The position numbers and the translations under genes were made by a program. From assembly GCA_947629735.1 (NCBI GenBank), contig CANREX010000066.1:1-7967 (forward strand): 7,967 nucleotides of DNA. Reading direction: 5' to 3'. This document shows, in pieces, positions 5,700 to 7,967 of this stretch (position 1 is the stretch's first letter; every line of letters starts with the position of its first letter). The notes under the pieces were generated by a model. It searched no databases and had not been told where the DNA came from. It saw only the letters and a list, made by a program, of their open reading frames with translations. The stretch comes from an uncultured Clostridia bacterium (GTDB lineage: Bacteria; Bacillota; Clostridia; Christensenellales; Borkfalkiaceae).

Positions 5700-5744
5700 T
5701 ATACAGTTACCGTATATTTAGCACAATTATACAGAAAACGTATA
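5700..5744 (+). promoter_or_regulatory. Two 17-bp operator-like palindromes at the XRE promoter
   Basis: TATACAGTTACCGTATA (5700-5716) and TATACAGAAAACGTATA (5728-5744) share TATACAG, four free bases and CGTATA, with TATAC/GTATA arms as an inverted repeat. They are 28 bp apart. The second overlaps the spacer and -10 box and the first lies just upstream of the -35 box. They are probably autoregulatory operators for the adjacent XRE protein, inferred from position and symmetry. Confidence 0.7.
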
Positions 5745-5746
5745 AT
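5718..5746 (+). promoter_or_regulatory. Promoter of the XRE-family gene
   Basis: TTAGCA (5718-5723), a 17-bp spacer and a consensus TATAAT (5741-5746). The predicted start near 5753 gives a 27-nt leader before the ATG at 5780. Confidence 0.6.
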
Positions 5747-5779
5747 AATATCGATAAAAAATACGGGAAAATTTTAAAT

Positions 5780-5983
5780 ATGCTCAAAGAAAGTGTGGGG
5801 AAGAAATTGAGGGAGAGAAGGGAACAGCTCAAACTCACGCAAACGGAGGCGTTGCACGTTGCGCAGCCCGTCTATCAGAGGTTTGAAAAGGGCGTTTATG
5901 AGTGCAGCTATGAGCAGCTCGCCGAGCTGTGCAAGCTGTTTGATATCTCCGCCGATTATCTTCTCGGGTTGACTGAATACTAA
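5780..5983 (+). CDS. Small XRE/Cro-type DNA-binding regulator with shortened HTH
   Basis: A 67-residue, single-domain helix-turn-helix protein. The order is typical of the XRE family: VGKKLRERREQLKLTQ for helix 1, YQRFEKG for the end of the recognition helix, and the C-terminal helices LAELCKLFDISADYLLGLTEY. Aligned with common members, the stretch between LTQ and the RFE/RYE element is three residues shorter (18 against 21 positions), removing nearly a turn of helix 2. The reading frame is intact and the flanking motifs are conserved. I chose the ATG at 5780; a longer frame from 5642 would run through the promoter and operators. The ribosome site is weak (GGGAAA, 9 bases upstream). Its targets are unknown; operator-like sites at its own promoter suggest self-repression. 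Confidence 0.85.
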   Translation: MLKESVGKKLRERREQLKLTQTEALHVAQPVYQRFEKGVYECSYEQLAELCKLFDISADYLLGLTEY

Positions 5984-5986
5984 AAG

Positions 5987-6032
5987 ATATCGCGCGCCGC
6001 GCGGCACTTTTGTGCCGCGCGGCGCGCGATAT
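5987..6032. terminator. 21-bp hairpin between convergent genes
   Basis: Bases 5987-6007 pair perfectly with 6012-6032 around a TTTT loop. On the minus strand the stem is followed by CTTTTA, so it best serves the minus-strand membrane protein gene. The plus-strand T tract is poor, but the stem could also end the XRE transcript. The core is the same as in the terminator at 4533-4567. Confidence 0.75.
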
Positions 6033-6062
6033 TATTGAGAGCGTGAATTTACGCACAATTTG

Positions 6063-6320
6063 TTATTTGTCTTGATTTTCTTCGTCCTTTTTCACCTTTC
6101 CCGTTATGAAATCGCCGACGGGAGGGGGCGGGTTGCGTTTGAGTTCCTCGTTTTCCTGCAATTTTTTGAAGATTATCATCAGACAGAAGAACACCGCCTC
6201 CGCACCGAGCGAGGCAAGCCCCCAGACGTTCCCGAAGAATATGAATATGAACACCAACGCGGCTAATATCAGCGCGCAGATGACGCAACACACTATCATC
6301 ATTATCTTGTAAAATTTCAT
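6063..6320 (-). CDS. Small two-helix membrane protein, function unknown
   Basis: An 85-residue hypothetical protein. It has two hydrophobic segments (about residues 5-29, ICALILAALVFIFIFF-rich, and 37-51, AEAVFFCLMIIF) separated by a short glycine-containing turn, then a charged tail with NPPPPVGDF and ending KKDEENQDK. I do not recognise the family. That the frame is real is supported by its own extended -10 promoter, a GAGGT ribosome site 9-10 bases before the ATG, an uninterrupted membrane-protein pattern, and a hairpin just after the stop. It is transcribed toward the XRE gene and shares no operon. Confidence 0.75.
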   Translation of the reverse strand: MKFYKIMMIVCCVICALILAALVFIFIFFGNVWGLASLGAEAVFFCLMIIFKKLQENEELKRNPPPPVGDFITGKVKKDEENQDK

Positions 6321-6351
6321 GCCATATGACCTCGGCTACTCTGATAATCGC

Positions 6352-6380
6352 ATTATATCACGCCTGTTTTATAATTGCAA
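6352..6380 (-). promoter_or_regulatory. Promoter of the small membrane protein gene
   Basis: On the minus strand, TTGCAA (6380-6375), a 17-bp spacer and TATAAT (6357-6352) preceded by TG (TGATATAAT). The predicted start is near 6345, about 25 bases before the ATG. Confidence 0.7.
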
Positions 6381-6452
6381 ATATATCCGAGCGTTTTCGC
6401 GTTTCTTACAGCTATCGCAATTTTTAATTATGAACTGCGCCAATTAAGGTGT

Positions 6453-6758
6453 TGCCATTCCGAGCAAATGAGAGCGCGAATGTGCTCGATTGCGCCGAAG
6501 AATCTTCTCATGGCGGTAGGGAGTAATTTTGAAACGGCTTTTTCACTAAAAACTACCGGATTCTTCGACTACGTTCGGCTTTCAGCCTCACTTCGCTCAG
6601 AATGACAAGAGGTGTCACCCTGAGCGGAACGAGCGATAGCGAGTGAAGTCGAATGGGTCTGGCTGGGGGAGTATCGCATAAAAAGTTCTAAGCGCAATGA
6701 AATTCCGGATTCTTCGACTGCGTTCGGCTTTCAGCCTCACTACGCTCAGAATGACAAG
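6453..6758. repeat. REP-like repeat cluster in both orientations
   Basis: Two 54-bp copies at 6556-6609 and 6705-6758 begin CCGGATTCTTCGACT and end GCTCAGAATGACAAG, with only two differences. Between them, 6612-6658 carries a diverged copy in the opposite orientation (TGTCACCCTGAGCGGAAC ... GAAGTCGAATGG). Another diverged opposite copy covers about 6453-6511 (CCATTCCGAGCAAATG ... CGAAGAATCTTCT). Neighbouring opposite copies can fold back on each other. No transposase gene is nearby. No credible gene lies in 6381-6867. Confidence 0.85.
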
Positions 6759-6772
6759 TTGGGGTGGTTTAC

Positions 6773-6867
6773 GCCCTCGGACAGAATGACAGTAGGGGCA
6801 TGTGATGCAAATGCCCTCGGGCAGAATGACAGTAGGGAGTGCGACTGTCGTCCTCGGGCAGAGTAAC
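6773..6867. repeat. Three tandem GCCCTCGGGCAGAATGACAG units
   Basis: A 25-bp unit beginning GCCCTCGGACAGAATGACAG occurs at 6773-6797 and, with one change, at 6813-6837. A diverged third copy (GTCCTCGGGCAGAGTAAC) starts at 6850. The spacings are 40 and 37 bp. The CAGAATGACA core is shared with the ends of the adjacent 54-bp repeats, so the families are related. Confidence 0.8.
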
Positions 6868-6872
6868 AAAAA

Positions 6873-6892
6873 ATTGAGCGGTAGCGCTCAAT
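6873..6892. repeat. 8-bp perfect hairpin closing the repeat cluster
   Basis: ATTGAGCG (6873-6880) pairs with CGCTCAAT (6885-6892) around GTAG. No T tract follows on the plus strand; on the minus strand a TTTTTTGT run follows, so it could act as a minus-strand terminator. Confidence 0.5.
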
Positions 6893-6921
6893 GTCACACG
6901 CAATTTTCCTAATTATATATT

Positions 6922-6945
6922 CGCGCGTGCGCGCGCACGCGCGCG
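6922..6945. repeat. 24-bp alternating pyrimidine-purine tract and palindrome
   Basis: Every base alternates C/T with G/A for 24 bp, nearly all CG with one TG and one CA step. Bases 6922-6943 form a perfect 22-bp palindrome. Such tracts can adopt Z-DNA or a cruciform under negative supercoiling. Confidence 0.8.
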
Positions 6946-6950
6946 AAATT

Positions 6951-7062
6951 GTCCTTATAATCGCGCATAGCTGTCCTTTTAATGCAAAAGTAGATGTCCA
7001 TACAATCGCACGCAGATGTCACTATAATATAAAAGTAGTTGTCCTTAAAATATAAGTGCGCG
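6951..7062 (+). repeat. Five direct repeats at 22/23-bp spacing
   Basis: GTCC(T/A)TA-type units (one reads GTCACTA) start at 6951, 6973, 6996, 7018 and 7041, so the intervals are 22, 23, 22 and 23 bp. The consensus is roughly TGTCC, two to four A/T bases, AAT, then either ACGC-rich or AAAAGTAG. The two 22-bp units resemble each other, as do the two 23-bp units, giving a 45-bp higher-order repeat. This could be an iteron-like binding array or a remnant IS21-family end; no istA/istB or replication gene is present. Confidence 0.8.
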
Positions 7063-7143
7063 TTTGGGCGCAGAGCGACATTCGGGCTTTGACGGTTCAG
7101 CAAACGTTGCATATACTTGCACATATGGTCAGGGGTGAAAATG

Positions 7144-7160
7144 TTGTGAAATAATCACAA
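7144..7160. promoter_or_regulatory. 17-bp inverted repeat upstream of the rRNA promoters
   Basis: TTGTGA, five bases (AATAA), TCACAA: a perfect 6-bp inverted repeat, 54 bp upstream of the first rRNA -35 box. It resembles a Rex or CRP-type operator but is one base short of either spacing. It is followed by A/T tracts (7160-7210) that could act as an UP element. Confidence 0.4.
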
Positions 7161-7214
7161 AAAATTACAAAAATTTTCTTTTAGGGAAATATTTTGTAAA
7201 ATTAACAATTTCCG

Positions 7215-7243
7215 TTGACTTTGCATTAAAGAATTGATATTAT
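7215..7243 (+). promoter_or_regulatory. rRNA promoter P1
   Basis: TTGACT (7215-7220), a 17-bp spacer and TATTAT (7238-7243), preceded by A/T-rich sequence. A GAC-GAGAAAT/ATTTCTC-GTC hairpin (7257-7285) follows near the predicted transcript start. Confidence 0.7.
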
Positions 7244-7339
7244 AACGTAGCTGTCTGACGGGAGAAATGCGCAAGATTTCTCGTCGGTGGCGGGCATAAA
7301 ATATGCGAAAAACGGCAATAAATTATTTGTGAAAATCGC

Positions 7340-7369
7340 TTGACAAAATATTTTGACTTGTGATATTCT
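7340..7369 (+). promoter_or_regulatory. rRNA promoter P2
   Basis: A consensus TTGACA (7340-7345), an 18-bp spacer and TATTCT (7364-7369) with an upstream TG (extended -10). It shares CGCTTGACA with P3 and lies 125 bp after P1. Confidence 0.8.
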
Positions 7370-7465
7370 AATAAGGCTGTTGCGAAAAAGGCTCGTTCCC
7401 GTAGGGGAAGAGGGTTGCAAAATGCATAAAAGGGAGAAATTTCCCGAAAAAGTTTTGTAATTCGC

Positions 7466-7495
7466 TTGACATTATTCTTAACGTTGTGTTAGAAT
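7466..7495 (+). promoter_or_regulatory. rRNA promoter P3
   Basis: A consensus TTGACA (7466-7471), an 18-bp spacer and TAGAAT (7490-7495) with an upstream TG. The predicted start is near 7502, about 210 nt before mature 16S. Confidence 0.82.
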
Positions 7496-7501
7496 AGAAA
7501 A

Positions 7502-7710
7502 GCTCTCGCAAATGAGCACCGAACCGAAGTTCGGTTTACGCAGATTAAAAATTGAATAGAAGGAAACGATTTTTATTATCGAATTGATAAGAAAGTTTCT
7601 GTCAATAACTTTGAAGTACATTAGTACCACAAAGCAAAGTCAGCAAAGATAATGACTATTTTAGTCGAGATAGAGCCACGAACTTTTTAAGTTTGTGTTT
7701 TATGCAAATT
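7502..7710 (+). other. Pre-16S rRNA leader
   Basis: Transcribed spacer between P3 and 16S. It contains a 7-bp hairpin, ACCGAAC (7518-7524) with GTTCGGT (7529-7535), around a CGAA loop. AACTTTGAAGTAC near 7607-7619 is a weak match to a boxA antitermination element (CTTTGAA core). A small GACT/AGTC hairpin lies at 7654-7666. The segment just before 7711 should form the 5' arm of the processing stem, but its partner lies outside the window. Confidence 0.6.
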
Positions 7711-7967
7711 AAACTCAAGAGTTTGATTCTGGCTCAGGATGAACGCTGGCGGCGTGCTTAACACATGCAAGTCGAATGTAGCAATACATGGCGGACGGGT
7801 GAGTAACGCGTGAGCAATCTGCCCATATCTGGGGGATAACAGTTGGAAACGACTGATAATACCGCATAATATCATAGGAAGGCATCTTCTCTTGATCAAA
7901 GATTTATCGGATATGGATGAGCTCGCGTCTGATTAGCTTGTTGGTGAGGTAACGGCCCACCAAGGCG
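7711..7967 (+). rRNA. rrs: 16S ribosomal RNA, 5' part (partial)
   Basis: AGAGTTTGATTCTGGCTCAG starts at 7718 (primer site 27F), followed by GATGAACGCTGGCGGCGTGC, AACACATGCAAGTCGAATG, GGCGGACGGGTGAGTAACGC, and near the end GGTGAGGTAACGGCCCACCAAGGCG. Aligning to E. coli numbering puts the mature 5' end near 7711. The gene runs off the right edge. Its Clostridia-like variable regions are the best taxonomic handle in the window. Confidence 0.98.

Noticed and set aside
5642..5779. Longer N-terminus for the XRE protein
   Set aside because: The extension would cover the promoter and both operator palindromes and has no family similarity or ribosome site.
6375..6605. 76-residue plus-strand open frame in the repeat cluster
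   Set aside because: It runs through REP-like repeats and has no ribosome site or domain.
6951..7062. CRISPR array
   Set aside because: Units are 22-23 bp head to tail without unique spacers of regular length, and the repeats are diverged. No cas gene is present.
6909..7124. 71-residue minus-strand open frame over the 22/23-bp repeats
   Set aside because: Its sequence is a translation of the direct repeats and the CG tract; there is no start signal or family match.

Overview
The window looks like a chromosomal segment from a low-to-mid GC Firmicute of the Clostridia type. The signs are B. subtilis-like sigma-A promoters (several with an extended TGn -10), strong GGAGG ribosome sites, an OhrR-type regulator, a DUF1858 disulfide protein, and a Clostridia-like 16S rRNA 5' end. 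A gut clostridial (for example Christensenellales-like) origin is an inference; the 257 bases of 16S here should be enough to place it by database search.

Layout. Bases 1-65 hold the last codons of a plus-strand gene, closed by a strong bidirectional terminator (76-121). A minus-strand operon follows (1542 to 279): a Cys-type, thioredoxin-dependent glutathione peroxidase, a TSCPD/TIGR03905-type four-cysteine small protein, and an OhrR-type MarR regulator. Its single promoter (1596-1624) has two adjacent 15-bp OhrR-box-like units at the transcription start, so the operon is probably an autoregulated peroxide-response unit in which OhrR controls a peroxidase rather than ohr.

A plus-strand cluster (1870-4464) comes next. 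A good promoter starts a ~245-nt structured leader that encodes a 38-residue peptide with a strong Shine-Dalgarno sequence. After it come a CorC/CNNM-type cation transporter, a DUF1858 small protein, a GC-rich hairpin, and a class U sirtuin deacylase. The leader peptide has the acidic-proline-then-arginine layout of the enterobacterial MgtL leader peptide, which suggests, without proving, translational sensing of Mg2+. This is the most interesting part of the window.

After a terminator, a possibly leaderless lipoprotein NlpC/P60 cell-wall hydrolase with an SH3 domain (4760-5638) is followed by a 67-residue XRE regulator with two identically spaced 17-bp operator-like palindromes around its promoter, and a helix-turn-helix three residues shorter than usual. 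A convergent minus-strand gene (6320-6063) encodes an 85-residue two-helix membrane protein.

The last ~1.3 kb before 16S has no credible protein gene. It contains a cluster of REP-like repeats in both orientations (6453-6867), a 24-bp alternating pyrimidine-purine tract, and five direct repeats spaced 22, 23, 22 and 23 bp (iteron-like or an IS21-type end). Three rRNA promoters at 125/126-bp spacing, the pre-16S leader, and the first ~257 nt of 16S rRNA follow.
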